Assembly: GCA_020091685.1 (NCBI GenBank) | Contig: CM034599.1 | Span: forward strand, 20,168,006 to 20,232,005 | DNA from: Lutjanus erythropterus | Taxonomy: Eukaryota > Chordata > Actinopteri > Lutjaniformes > Lutjanidae | Direction of reading: 5' to 3' | DNA length: 64,000 nt | In this document: positions 11,752 through 24,755 of the stretch, piece by piece | Position numbering within the stretch: position 1 is the first letter of the stretch | Layout: each line of letters opens with the position of its first letter | Notes under the pieces: model-generated | Database searches by the model: none | Told to the model about the DNA's origin: nothing | Seen by the model: the letters and a program-made list of their open reading frames with translations, nothing else | Made by a program: the position numbers and the translations under genes

Positions 11752-13411
11752 CAAAGTATTGATCCTTTTGACAGCCTCACACAAGATTTGGTCTCTGTGT
11801 AAAATTACACCACAGTAGCACACAGTATTTTCCTTGATTTGTCTTTAATTGTTTTGTATGTAACCTAATGATGCAGCCAATAAATCACCAGAGATTTCAC
11901 CTGAATACTGTACTGCTGAATCATGAAACTGCACGCTTTTGCATTTAAAATCTGTGGTGATGGGTGTGTGTGTGATCCCCCTCCTCAACACCAAGTCATT
12001 TGTCATTTTGTGCATTCCTGAGACTTGTGAATGTTTGAACTCCCTCCAAGATACTGGCATGGGGGGAAAAACTGCAATAACAGAAAATAGGGACAGTAAT
12101 CTTTTATCAAAGTAGGTCTCCACATTTCTGGCACGGGAATTCTCTGTGGCATAATGTGATCCAGCTTTGGGAAACAAGTGGAAAATGACTGGAGGCTAAA
12201 ACAACTAATGAATACTTACACTGAGAGGTCTGGTGCAACACATGTTTGTAGTGGGCAGCTACTGAGTGAGCTCAGGGAGAGAGGCACGTCTGAGGGGTTG
12301 AACAGGTCCAGAATCTCCTCTGCGATGCATTCACATCTGTTTGATATATCAGTTAAATGTGATTATCCAGCCCTCGTTGCTTTGGCAGATATTCTAGATC
12401 AATATGAGGTGATTTAACCCACTCAACCACACACCCGTTAACAGGTCCATCATTATACGCTCATGTAGTGCAGACAACCACCGCTTAAACCCACAAACAG
12501 GGCAGAAGCTTACACTGCAGACACTGAGGTCATGTCCTTAATGTGTTTTCTAGAAATTTGGTGATTTTACACAACCTAAGCAGAAGTTCAGATCAAATCA
12601 AAAATTTCACACAGAGCTTTCATGGCAAAAACAGACTATGACCTTAAATTAATATAAAGGAATTTAGTATTTTCTTAGTATTTCTCTACTAGATTTCTTG
12701 GCAGTGAAGAGAATTTTTTGCATTTAAACAGATCATGTAACAGTTAAAATGTGAAAATATAACTGAATAGTTTAATCAATACATATAATGTGAACAGATT
12801 TAATTGACTGATTTTCATAGGGGCAGCCAGGGTTTTTACTAATTACCTCAGAATCTAACCCAGTATCTTAAATTGAATGATAATGAGGAGCCAAATCTTT
12901 ACAAAAATACTAAAAATACTACTAATGCTACTTTATATGCCACTACATTTCAGGGAGACATTTGTACTTTTTTAACTCCAATGCATTTTATAGAAAATCA
13001 TCTTATGAAAGAACTGCTATAAACTACCCAGTAACAGGCCTTAAAAGTAGCAATCACCTCGAACATCTACATCATCTACAATTTTACTCACACATGTAAG
13101 CATCAATAATGATAATCCAATATTCCAACAAATTATAATATAACATTAACTGCAAAATGCCCCCCTTTTTGTGCATGAGCATGTTTTAACTTCAATAATT
13201 CTCTTCTTTCAGGATGGATTGAGAAAATGGTCACCTTAGTCAGTGTGGCTGCTCTTAAAATTTCTCTGTAATCGTTTTAGAGATTGTGCCTGTATCTTAA
13301 TCGCATTTGTCCTTGACCTTGTATTCCATATAAACTGGATATTGTGTTCACTCATTTGTAGTGTGTGACTGTTATACTTGCCTGTTTGCATTGTTTGTGT
13401 GAAATGTTTTA

Positions 13412-13483
13412 TGCTGCCCTCTTGGTCAGGTCAGTCTTGGAAAAAGAGATTTTAATCTAATGAGGCTTTACCTGGTTAAATGA
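13412..13483 (+). mobile_element. LINE 3' tail fragment
   Basis: The text CTTGGTCAGGTCAGTC...AAAGAGATTTTAATCT...ACCTGGTTAAATGAA matches the 3' end of a widespread teleost non-LTR retrotransposon (typical consensus: CTTGGCCAGGTC...ACCTGGTTAAATAAA). Only the tail is present. An inverted relative is at 58797-58870. Confidence 0.55.
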
Positions 13484-13799
13484 ACGATACATGTAGGAAC
13501 TTTGCAAAAAAATATTAGGGAGCTGCTTTTTATAACTTCACAACAAATTATTACACAACTATTATACAATATGCTATAAAGTTATCATTTTAATTGGGCC
13601 CTTTTACAATAAATCTTAAAAGGGAAGAATGAATCTAGGAGGAGAAAAAGTTGCTTACTTGCTCCCCCAATGAAATGAGACTACCGTCCCGTCATCAATA
13701 TGAAGAAAAAATACATTATAGATAGCATGCATTACAATGCATTATTTCAACATTTACGGATAAGTAAGACATGTGAATAATTTCACCTCTGATGATCTC

Positions 13800-14124
13800 G
13801 TCTTGTATTTTGACGCTGCATCATGCGCCACTCGTGGCTGCGCTTCCACTCCGCGCCACTAGAGGGAGACAGTTTCACTTAGATATAAAACATTGCCAGG
13901 GATAATCAGCGACAGCGCGTTTGTTGTTAAAGGAAGTGGCAGAAAAAGTTGTGTATGTACTGTGATACTGTGCAATAGCGAAAAACCCATCATGAAAGAC
14001 AGATAGGGCGTGTTTTGCTGTGCTAAAACACACGCAATTGCTACAACGCAAAAAACGGTGAACGGCGTTTCTTCTTCTTCTTTTTGATGCTGCTGTGAGA
14101 GCCGAGGCTGACAAACCAGTAGTC
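13800..14124 (+). promoter_or_regulatory. paip1: paip1 promoter and 5' UTR
   Basis: The local increase in CpG (GACGCTGCATCATGCGCC, CTGCGCTTCC, GACAGCGCG) stands out against AT-rich flanks and runs into exon 1. CCACTAGAGGG at 13856-13866 resembles a CTCF core. TATAAA at 13884-13889 could place a start site near 13915, but CpG-type promoters often lack TATA, so this is weak. No transcript data are available. Confidence 0.5.
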
Positions 14125-17100
14125 ATGAACGAGAATTTCGACCGAACTCCTGGAGCAGGGAGAAGCCGAAATCTTCCAGCAGACCCCGGGCTCATGGGTC
14201 CCGCCGGGGATGGTGACACCAAGACCGCTATATTCAACCAAAGGGAACCGTTGAGACAGCCGCGAACATCCCCGCCTTTAGCCGAGAACAACGTTAGCAA
14301 CGACGTTGCTGGTGGAGGTAGGGAGCTGTCAACTAGCTAACATCAACAAGCTAAGTGAGCTAATAGCTACTTTCACATTCGATTTCATGTAACTGGAAAC
14401 TTAATTGTCACTCGCTGATTTGGTCACTGAGGGCCGAAACACACACACACAGTTTTAACCCGAATTAAACAGAAGTCACAAAATTTCCTCCGACTGACAG
14501 GTAAGCTGAGAAGCAGAGGGGGGTTGTGTCTAGAAGTGAACCCTTGATTTGCGAAACTCTCGCGAGATTTGTAAGCGTTATCTTTTTTTTTTGATTGTGC
14601 ACTTTGCACGAACGAATTATGTTTAATAATGCGACGGTGCTGTGCTGAAGACTGGAGTATGTTTAGGGATAAAACACACTTGAGTGGGCTTAAGGTTACG
14701 GTCATTGTTTGGATTAAAACGATCACTCTCGCGAGATTGTTAGCAGGTCTGGGGTTCCCTTCTAGACACGACTGTGGGAGCCATTATGATACTCGCTTTC
14801 ATCGGATAGCTAACAGCTAGTTGCTAACTACCATTCATGTCAGCTTAAGTTAGCATTTTGGCGTTGCGACATGCACCTGTTGGATTGTTATTTCATGTGA
14901 GGTAATGCAGTATCTAAATAAAGCTCCCACTCAGATATCACATTGTTAAGTAGTTACGTGCCACAGTTAACCTAAGGCTGTCGTACCAGCCAAACGTTTG
15001 TAGAGCTAACTTATTAGCTAAAGCAAACCTAATGTTATGTTGAATTAGCAACGCAGAGCAAAGAGGAAGCATGGGTTCCCCTTACAAATCTGATTAAGTA
15101 GCTGGCGTTAAGCAGTAGGTTAGTAAACTACCTGTGAGATAGGTTTGTTCACTGTGTAGAATAAAAACTTTGTCTTTCGGTATCAGTCTACATGAGAATA
15201 AGTCCAATGTTTGGACGAGTCAAATATGTCACATTTACACCTGCCAATACTGTAATAAAATAAAAGTACAGTCAAAACAAAGTCATTATATTAGAAAGGT
15301 GGAAAAAAAAACAGGTATATTAACTCTCCCCAAAAACACGTCAGTATCAGCCAGTACATATTGATAATGTTTTGGTATTTGCTTCTGAAAAAACATATCT
15401 TTTCTTTATGTGTCACTCTGGGATGACAGCCAACTAAACCGTACATTGCTCCACTAGGGTCCACTAGGTCCATTTAGGTGCCCCTGGCCTGCAGCATGAC
15501 CTTAAACAATAAGTCTGATAGAGTTGGGGGTATGCTGTGCTGCAGCCAGCAGTGTTGCAGCAAATGATGTGTGTTGGTGCATCGCTCTCACACAGCACCA
15601 CTTGTTCAGTGAGTGTCAGGCCCCTCTACCAGGTCAATGTCTTTGGCCCCCCCAGTTGCAAAAGTAACAGATAAATTTCCTTTATCCCACCACCCATCAT
15701 CATCATACACACATTCATGAGTTGCAGCACTGGGGGGAAGATGGCAGGTGCACATACACTCTTTCCCAAATTAGTCCTGCATGAAAACCTTATTTCTGGA
15801 TTATATTTAGCACGAAATAGTATAAAGTATTGTTTTTTGTCCTGTCCTGCATTGCACCTTTGCACTCAGTTTCTCATATTGAATTCTTATACTTTATAAG
15901 CAGTGCAGGACAGTGCTGTGTAGTGTTGTGTGCTGTTTGCTGTGGATGTCTGCCATGTGTAGATCATGACTTTCATTTCCCTTTGATCATTCTTTCATGC
16001 TTTGTGTGTTTTATTGTTAAATTATGTGGCAATACTGCAAATTTCCCTCTGGAATAATGAACAGAGTTCAGCTTTAATGTTGCTCTGGTCTAACAAGTGG
16101 GTCAGAAATCTACTCACCTCAATTCAAATTTTACTTGCTCCTGTACAAATTGGCTTATTTATTATAGTGGTTATCAAATAATTTTCATGTTTAAGCTAAG
16201 GCTGTAATATCTAAAAAATGCCAGAAAATAGTAAAAATGTCCATCACAATTTTTCATTTTAAGTCCAAGATGATGTCTTTAAATGTCTTGTTTTGTCAGT
16301 CAATGAAACAGAGACAAGCAGGAAGTCTAAATAAATAAAATCTATCTACATTTGAGAGGCCGACATTGGCATTTTTGCACGAAGATTATTAACATTAAGA
16401 AACATTTTTGAATGCATAGACAAAAGAATATTTGTCCATGTGGGATGAGCAGAGTCACATATAACAAGGACTGAGAACATCTTTCTTCTTCCTCTTTCAG
16501 ATTTTAAAAGACAGAACAAACCCCAACAAAGTGCAAATGCCAACAGTATGTCTGCCTCCAAAAGGTGTAATGAAGTGGATTCCATTGTCAAATCATCAAA
16601 GCTTTCAGCCAGTGCCCCAGAGTTTGTCCCCTCTGGAATGAACTCGTATGAAGTAAGAGAAGTTTTAAACCATCACTACCTTTATCCTGATGCTATTACT
16701 ACCTATTTACAAATATTAGTAAAACAGTATTCAGTATCATGATGGTTCTCTTCACTTTTATCTTCCAACTATTAGTCAGAAACTGTTAGTAGAGCATCCA
16801 TCATTACTTTTCTAAAGATAAAATTAATGTCACACTGTTATTTTGCATGAGCATGATAAAGATTTATTTCTCATGTTTTTATTATGATTTTTGTACAGAC
16901 AGACCCCAGTTTTTATGATGACAGCTATTATGGTGAACCAACCTTGGCTGATATGGTCACAGACTTCCTCAGCCACCTGAGCTCTTCACCAGGGTCCTTT
17001 GAGTCAGATGTTGAATACATAACTGGAATGTTCAATTCCTGGGTTACTACTGAAGAGTTGTTGAAGGAGCTGGTGGAACTGATCTACACACAGGTATGGA

Positions 17101-20100
17101 GAGGCAGATTCAGTTCTCATTTTGTTTTTTCATAGATATTAGATAATATTTAGTCGCTGGGTATTAAGTTTTCTCTTCATTGCAGTCTACTGCCATTCCG
17201 AACTTCTCTTACACGGGTGCCAGGCTCTGTAACTACCTGTCCCATCACCTCACTATCAGCCCACCGAGTGGCAACTTTCGTCAGCTGCTCCTGAAAAGGT
17301 GATTTTATTTCAGTTTTTACTGATTTCAATATGGGTTTCTATCAGAGGTAAACAAGATCTCATGACTCAAATCTGCTTAACTTTTTGTATAATGCACTTC
17401 TTTTAGCAATGAGACAAGCTATTGGGTGACTCTTGAGGTTAATATGCAAGTGAGTGAGCTGTCATTGTTCTGTCAAATTATCATTAAAAAGGAAGAATGT
17501 TGTCTTCTGTAGATGTCGAATAGAGTTTGAACAGAGGGATGTAGCTGTTCGAGGAGATGCGGAGACTCAGAAGAAACTTCACTCCTTTGTGCTGTTTCTG
17601 GGAGAGCTCTATCTTAACCTGGAGGTAAGAGGTTTGTTTTTTAGACAGCATGCATTTATTTAATGAGTTTGTTCAATTTTAAACAAAATATTGGCTTCCT
17701 TTTTGAATCACATAATCAGGGTTCTTATTAATTTGATTGACAGGTAGCTGTTCCGTTCAAGCCGAACTTAAGTTCACGGGCCGTCCACCTTTTATTTATG
17801 TTGTACATCTCAGATGAGGGGCAACTTTGCAAGTTTGGCTGATAAGCCACCAACACCAGAATCCCACCTGGTACCTCTTGAACCTTTTCTTCATCATGTC
17901 ACTGAGTCATCTGTTTGTTTTTGCTCAGGTGAAAAGTGGAAAAGGACCCCCAAATCGAGCAGATATCCTCCTGTCTGCTCTTAATGACTTGATGAACAGT
18001 CTGTTCAACAATCCTGTGGATGCAAATCTCATCTGTGCTGTTAAACTACTTAAGGTATCAAATCTCACTTAGACACATTTACAGATTTGTATTGAAATAT
18101 TTCCAGGTAGTTTTTAAGGAGGTAATGACAGTGTGTTGTAAATTTACAGCTGACAGGTTCTGTCCTGGATGACGCATGGAAAGAGAGCGGAAAACCACAC
18201 ATGGAAGAACTGATCCAAAGAATTGAAAATATTCTACTGGATGCGACCTGCAGTAGGTGTGTAGATCAGTGTGGTCTTCTGTGCGCAGCTGCTACTCCAG
18301 GCTTAGGTTTATTGTAATCTTCGATTTAAAAAGCTTGAAATATGTTTCTGCATCTGAGGTGCTGCAAATGAATGGAGAGACATTTGCCAATGTGTCTGCC
18401 AACGTAGTTGCAACTAATGATCTTGTGTGTACTAGGTGGAAATGTTAGAGATGTTCATCCATTATTAAAAAAAAACTATGGAGAACAGATATTCTTTCAC
18501 AGAAAATACTGATTTTATAAGAGGTTTATGTGCAAGGGTTATGTAAACAACTAAGATGAAAATTTGTTCCAAAGCATTTAGCTTTTTAGCACACACATTC
18601 AGAAGTGTGGCATAAACTGTAAAAAGGCTCCAGTGCAAAAAGAAAAACCGTTCAGAGGTACCCTCATAGATGCCCTGTGTAAAATCTTCTGATATGAGGA
18701 TGTTATTCCTCAGGGATGTCAGACAGATGCTTCTGAAACTAGTGGAGTTGAGATCCAGTGATTGGGGCAGAGTCCGTGCTGCTGCATCTGCCAGCAATGC
18801 CACACCAGACAACGACCCCAACTACTTCATGGTGAGTGTCAACTGTACTGCACTCTGCATTTTTCTTATCTTAAATCCTCCAATTTTTCTCTGTATTTCT
18901 CTTTGTCATGGATTTGTTTTTTTCCTCTCAGAATGAACCTACGTTCTACACAGAAGATGGCACTCCATTTACAGCAGCAGACCCAGGTGAGACTACGTAA
19001 ACACCATAAATCAGGAGAGAGCAACATGGGGTTTGCTATATGCTGTCTACCAGGCTATCAGCGCTGTTCAGTCTATGATCTGCATGAGTTAATGAGATCA
19101 TCTGTGAGAAGACTGGCTGTCTCTGTATTTTTATTCTTAATGGCTGCCACCGCACCCCAGGGGCCTCCAAAAAAAAAAAAAAAAATATGAAAGGTCCTTG
19201 CAGTGGCTTTATACAAGCTGTTATGCTGGCTGTCCATCTCAATTTCTTGATTTGTGTAATGTTAAGTACACTTTAAGCAGATTGCAGTATTTTATAGGCA
19301 AAGGATGTGCATAATTTATTTGGAGCTCTGCTCTTTTTAAATACTAAGCCAAAAATCTAAATATAAACCAGTGTTGACACAAATGGGCTCATTTGTTTAT
19401 GAAGCATTATTATTGCTGATTTTAATTTTTATTGCTGATTGGTGAATATGTTGTTATTCAACTATATTTTTAAACATCAATACAAAATATGTTCGGCAGG
19501 ACATAGGGGAGAATACATGATTATATACTTAAATTGGCATCTTGGTTTGACTCACCAAGTCATTGAATGTGTCCTTTTAACATGGAAAATAGCTTCTTCA
19601 CAGCCTCTTCTGTGCTTGAAAGTTGGTCTCTGTGTTCTTACAGAATATGCTGAGAAATACCAAGAGATCCTGGACAGGCAGGACTATTTCCATGATATTT
19701 ATGGAGAAAATGGAAATGAAGTGTAAGTACATATCATTGAGATAACTGTCATATATGCCTTTATTTCAGATCAGTCTCGTATTTTACTGGGGGACTTGTT
19801 AATGCTTCTTGCTATGGATACAAACCATCACATCTTAAGCCTGTCAATTAGACAATCAAAATAGTTATGTCACATCTTTGTGATATTTCTTTACATTGGT
19901 TGTGTAGTGGAAACACTGAGCAGGCAGCTACAATATGTGTCACAGAACACTGGTTCATTTTAGCCAATTCAGTCTCTCCATGTGCTGTGTACATTCAGTG
20001 GTGCCTCAGGTGGCACATCGACCCTCAGTATAATTCCTCACTGAACAAACAAGTTACTGATGTGGTTATTTGCTATTTACATGTTTATTTCAAAGGATTT

Positions 20101-22414
20101 TATTGGGTTTGTTGGCAAACAAGCACATCCACAGGAATGACTGGAATTGTGGTTATTGAGAGAGAGACTATGCGCATGATGTCACAGTATGCGGAAGTTA
20201 CTGCCTTTACACTCACTCAGCGGCAACAAGACGACTGAGTGGCAGCGTTGATACTGAATGCAGTCAAAACAGATCTAAAATGGGAAAGAGGTGTTGTGTA
20301 GATGACTGTACAAATGGAGAAATTAGAGCTATTGCTGTCGTTTTACAGACTGCCAAAAGGTAAAGTAAAGGGAATTTATGATTCAGTCGGCCACAGCCAA
20401 TGTGAAAATGCAGCATGAAGATAGATCTGGCTATGGAAGACTAGCAGGAGGCTGAAGTAGCAAGTTGAATAACACACAGGATGTGACAGTATTGTTTATG
20501 TGTTGCTAAGTATCAGCAAGTTCAGAGGGTCAGCTTCTTGCAGTTTGTGTCACACTTTCATTCCTGTGGTGATCAGAGGATGAGGCAAGTCATTCTCTCA
20601 GTGTTGCAGTATAAATTAGGCTTTGACTGTGTCCCTGATGCTAGGTTACTCATTCCAGTGCAGTAATTTAGAACAGTGAACAAACATTTTCACTGGAGCT
20701 ACTCAGTAGGTGTCTATTATTAGGAATTAAAGGACGCCTGCAGCCAATCAGAACTGAGTATTCACCCAGACCATAGAGACAGAAGGTTTATGCCCCGCCC
20801 ACACCAAAGGAGAAAGAAATCCATTTGTGAAGGTGTGTGTTCTCACTTTCTGTCTGCTAGCAAACAACAGAAAAATGTTTTAAAGCCACTACGTGTTGGG
20901 ATGCACTACCAACAAGTTAAAAAACCCAGAACTAAGTTTTTATAAGCTGCTGAATCGAAAAACCAAGTCTTTAAGAAGAAAAATAGACCTGAGGCGTCAG
21001 CAAGATGAATGGAGAAACTGTGGGTTCCTTGACACTAATGTTATGCCAAGATTATAGTTTCTAATTTGACCAGACACATGATAGAAATTCAACATAACTC
21101 GGCTTTAAAAGGCCTGGTTTTGATCTTTGTTCAGTTACATGATGATTTTACCTAATGATGCAAGAAAATAGTTATTCATATTAAAGTATTTCACTTCTGG
21201 TCATTCAGTGGGATGGTTTTTCACAGAAAAGCAAAGTAAGGAGACGGAACACTGAGATTTACTAGAAGTAAAGTCAGTCAGTTCAACTTTTCCTCTCTGG
21301 TAGATGTAGGGTGCTAAAATCATCCTTTGACATGTGAAATCTAATATTTTTAACAATTTAATAATTGTTAGCATTTCAGCACTTGTTTTCATATTGTGGC
21401 ACCGATTGTTTTCCCGTGTGGTTTTCAGAGTATGACATGTTGCGCTCTGTGTCTACGGTATAACTTAAATTATATACTGTATTAACTAATGTTACTTATC
21501 ATTTAAATATTTACTGTCTTTCATTTATATTCTGTATAACTGAGCCTTCTGTTCTACAAAGGCGCAGCACATCCATGTGCGTCTTCTCACAGGACATAAC
21601 TGTAACCATTAACACTGCTGTAGACAAACGTGTCTCCAACAATGTAATGGAATAAAATATCTGTACAAACCTGTCCACAAACAACCAGAATGTCAAGTAC
21701 ATACAAATAACAGGAAATACGATTCCTGACCAAATATCCGTGAATGCTGAGACTTTGGTTGTTGGTAAGCTGTTGAGTCCTACTGCTAAGTAGACAATTT
21801 TACTCCTGGTTTCACAGTTTCTGCTACTACATGCAGTGTTGCAGGATGTTTGGCCACTCAGTCCAACTCAGGCTGTGTATTCCAGTGGGAATATGACTTC
21901 AGTGCATACACTCTATATATATTCTAAATAATGAGATGAATGAGGATGAGATTTTCAGACTGATGCTACAGTAATTATCTGGGGTACCACCTGAGATCAT
22001 GTGATTGTGACATGTGACCAGCACTGACCTGTGGGCCCCTGAGCTTGGCGAATGTGTTTGACTGGCCCACAATGCAACAGGGTCAACCATGGCCTCAGAT
22101 TCGGTGTAGTCAGCAGTTGGGTGTGAAAGAGGGCTTAGCTCGCCCCTGTCATCTCTTCTCTCTGAACTGTGTGTGTGTGTGTCTGTGTGTGTGTGTAATG
22201 TGTAAATGGCAATTACATGCACATATTGTAGGAAATGTAAATATTATTCAAACAAAGAACATATTTGTCTTAAATATATTAAAAGTAAAGTCTGTCATTT
22301 TAAATCTCTTGTTGTTTTCACAGATATGATGACTCAGAAGATGAGATGGAGCCTGAGATAGAAGAAGCTTTTGAGAATTTTTGTCTAGAATCAGAGAGGA
22401 AACGACAACAATGA
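14125..22414 (+). CDS. paip1: Poly(A)-binding protein-interacting protein 1 (complete, 11 coding exons)
   Basis: Coding exons: 14125-14317, 16501-16652, 16899-17093, 17186-17298, 17513-17624, 17929-18054, 18150-18256, 18714-18831, 18932-18986, 19644-19722, 22324-22414. All have GT/AG borders; the total is 1341 nt, 446 aa (human about 479). The start MNENFDRTPGAGR aligns with human MSDGFDRAPGAGR. A PAM2 PABP-binding motif, KLSASAPEFVPSG, lies at about 98-110. A MIF4G domain follows (about 120-340), with NFSYTGARLCNYLSHHLTIS and ICAVKLLKLTGSVL. The acidic C-terminus (SEDEMEPEIEEAFENFC, about 420-437) is the PAM1 region. Paip1 is cytoplasmic; it bridges PABP with eIF4A and eIF3 and stimulates translation. 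The N-terminal low-complexity part is shorter than in human. Identity is not in doubt. Confidence 0.96.
14526..14769. promoter_or_regulatory. Inverted repeat carrying two TCTCGCGAGA (BANP-type) motifs
   Basis: GTGTCTAGAAGTGAACCC (14526-14543) is matched inverted at 14752-14769 (17 of 18). Just inside each arm is an exact palindromic TCTCGCGAGA, at 14568-14577 and 14727-14736. TCTCGCGAGA is a known CpG-promoter element bound by BANP. The position, 250-420 bp after paip1 exon 1, suits a promoter-downstream regulatory role. The inverted-repeat layout could also be an old MITE. Confidence 0.55.
16190..16330 (+). mobile_element. ATCGATT-family MITE fragment
   Basis: Text such as AAAAAATGCCAGAAAATAGT, TCCAAGATGATGTCTTTAAA and GTCTTGTTTTGTCAGTCAA matches the interior of the hAT-type MITE at 6118-6439. 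Both termini are lost. Confidence 0.5.
19723..22323 (+). other. paip1: paip1 intron 10
   Basis: This is the longest paip1 intron (2.6 kb). A TG-rich microsatellite lies at 22169-22197. Its last 300 bp are duplicated, in decayed form, near 26960-27300. I see no other gene or element in it; open frames here lack family resemblance. Confidence 0.65.
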
Positions 22415-23430
22415 CGTGAGAGTAAGAATCTGCGAGACTCAACAGGCACATATTCTACTTTTCCAACTTGCTGGAATATTGAAAAGCAAAGGAAGCTAGC
22501 AGCAGACAACAAACATTTATTTTACTGCAAACAAGCATTTTAACAAAAAGAGCTGTTCATAGTTGCACTTCTGACACTTTTTTTCAGTCAGTGTTGATTA
22601 GAAAATGGGGACAATCAACGGGATAATTGTTTGAAATGTTAAGGTATTGAGATATTTTTGAGGGGTTTTTGAAATTCTCTTTTATTTTATTTTTTTTAAT
22701 TCTTTCAGAAACTTCTTTCCTTTACGCCTAAACTAAATGCCAAGAGGGAAATAGTGTGCTGTGGGTTTTTGGAGTTCTTTTCTGAAAGAGTTTCATCAGA
22801 TGTGTGCATAATTTGTTAAATACTAATTAATGCCCCATGCATATACTGCAGGCCAAAAAAGAGATGCATAGTCTTAATGTAAAATGCACTGTAGATGGGT
22901 GTTGTTGTACTACATGCCTATATACACTGCATATACAGCCACCGTTGTGAACTTGTGTCTCTTGTCAGGTTGCCAATATTAAATGCTATATTCAAGGCTG
23001 TTCACCTGTAAATCTGGCTGCTTTGAACCTGAGTGGTCAGAAACCCTGTGAAAGGCAATACTGTAAATTCAGTCTCAAACTGGAAAGTGAATATAGACAA
23101 AAACTCTTTTTTAACCTATTTCTGTGTCGACAGAAGTCAACATTTTCAGACATTTCATGTTTCGAGTAACAGAGTCAAATTTCTGAGAATGCAGTGCATC
23201 TAAATTCACTTTTCTTTCCTGAATGTAGCTTTAAATATCTACACATTTTGCAGTTGGCATCAGTCAGTGTGACACAACTCAACTGCAAAAAGGATTCATT
23301 CTTATCCAAGACTGAAAGACTGTTTACCAGCAATCCATGGATCCCATAAAAAGAATGTTGTTTTATAGTTTGTAAATATTATTTATGGTATTGTTTGCCT
23401 GCAATAAACTCTTTATAATGTGAATTTTTA
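22415..23430 (+). other. paip1: paip1 3' UTR
   Basis: Non-coding sequence after the TGA at 22412-22414. AATAAA at 23403-23408, preceded by TTTGCCTGC and followed by a T-rich stretch, is a good poly(A) signal, which gives a 3' UTR of about 1 kb. The large AT content and lack of repeats fit a normal UTR. Confidence 0.65.
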
Positions 23431-24473
23431 TTTGCTTGATTTGTGCTTGAGCCTTTTTTGAGGTTAAAGAGATTTGCAGTGAGGTGCATTCTGTATTTTG
23501 TATGGTCACATTTATGTTTGGCTCCAGAGAGCATATGATTTCTTTTCTGACACTCGTGATGTCAATGAAAAATGACCACATAGAGTTAAATCAAAACCCA
23601 ATTTCCGATTAACTCTGAGTTCAAGTCAAAAACTAAAGAATCAAAATAAGGTGACATGCTGCAAGAAAGTAATCCATTAATTAGCTTTTATTTTGAAAGT
23701 ATCAACTACTATTTTATTCCTCTCTGCTGTGTGATGATTACAACACTCTTGTATTTCCGAACTAGAAACAAGTAAGTCTGAACAAACTCTGCCATCATCT
23801 GGTGACTTTGTGTCTGTGCAATACTTATGCCCATTTAAACAGCAGCTCATCTCATTTATGATCAAATTACAGCTGGTTGTTTGAGTCATTGCTGTCTCTG
23901 TCCTAAGAATAGCAAGAATAAATATGCAGTGTCAGTGTTTGTCGGTCAAATAAAAGACTTAACAGTTCATAGGATGATTTGTGCAGATATTCTCTGGTTT
24001 GCTGATTTAGAGTTAACTGTGAGACAGAGGGCTGATTTAATTCACAGGTTTCAGATGGGCCTCTTACCCAGTGTTATGCAATGCTTGATTTATCTGGTTC
24101 AACAGTAACAATAACAACTAGAATATTGATAGTTATATGAGCCCAGACATTCAGGGGATGGAGATACTCAAAGAAAAAATCAAAACAAACAAAAGTTGCA
24201 TAGACAGTATATAGAGGGTGAAAACTGGCAGTGTTGAAATGAAATCTTAATTTCAAAGTTTAAAGCTGTTCAGGCTTGCAAACATTTTTTAAAGTTAAAG
24301 AGAATCAATAACGAATTCAGTCAGAATAAAATGACTATGGCAACTGGTCATACTATTCCTACAAACCAACATCAGTTAGTAAAGAAGATCGTGTCACCGT
24401 AAAATCTGTCTGTGTGCCTGTTATGTTTAAACCTTTGCCTCCACCTGGTGACCATGTTGAGTATTTTTAGGCC

Positions 24474-24755
24474 CCTGTGGTCAAAAATTGTGGTGTTTTC
24501 TCCACCATAATCACAAAATATAATGTCAAGAATAAAAATATTGTGCTTCCTTTTGACTGGCTAAAATACTACTCTCAACTTTGACTGTCAACAAGTAAAC
24601 ACAGGCTTGTTTCATCTGATTTCAAGGAGAATCCGACCCGGTGGCAGACAAGATTAACTATTTTTGTTATCATCGGGTCATATAGAGGCATCATTATTAA
24701 ACTGAGACTGTTTCACATCAAGTTAAAAAACTCTTTGTAGTAGGTTTAAGTAAAT
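24474..24755 (+). repeat. Dispersed repeat, copy 1
   Basis: It shares collinear blocks with 45535-45905: GTGGTCAAAAATTGTGGTG against GTGGACAAAAGTGGTGGTG, then TCACAAAATATA, GGTCATATAGAGGCAT and GAGACTGTTTC, and finally CTTTGTAGTAGGTTTA against CTTGTAGTAGCTTTAA. No termini or coding sequence are visible, so the class is unknown. Confidence 0.5.

Larger units (their letters stand above)
9274..13799. other. fgf10-paip1 spacer
   Basis: I recognise no gene here. A minus-strand SINE lies at 11578-11751 and a LINE 3' tail at 13412-13483. The end of a second retroelement may lie near 11060-11115, where AATAAAGACTGAACTGAACTGA looks like a microsatellite tail. The open frame at 10253-10723 has no family resemblance and is probably chance. 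The rest is unassigned AT-rich sequence. Confidence 0.6.
14318..16500 (+). other. paip1: paip1 intron 1
   Basis: This is a 2.2-kb intron. It holds an inverted repeat with two TCTCGCGAGA motifs (14526-14769) and a fragment of the ATCGATT MITE family near 16190-16330. At 16015-16060, CTGCAAATTTCCCTCTGGAA resembles the end of a fish LINE. Nothing else was recognised. Confidence 0.6.

Noticed and set aside
13884-13889. TATAAA as the definite paip1 TATA box
   Set aside because: CpG context and lack of transcript data make it no more than a possibility; kept only as a note in the promoter entry.
18762-19190. 142-codon open frame across paip1 exons 8-9
   Set aside because: It is in a different frame from paip1, runs through the intron, and ends in a lysine run from poly-A.
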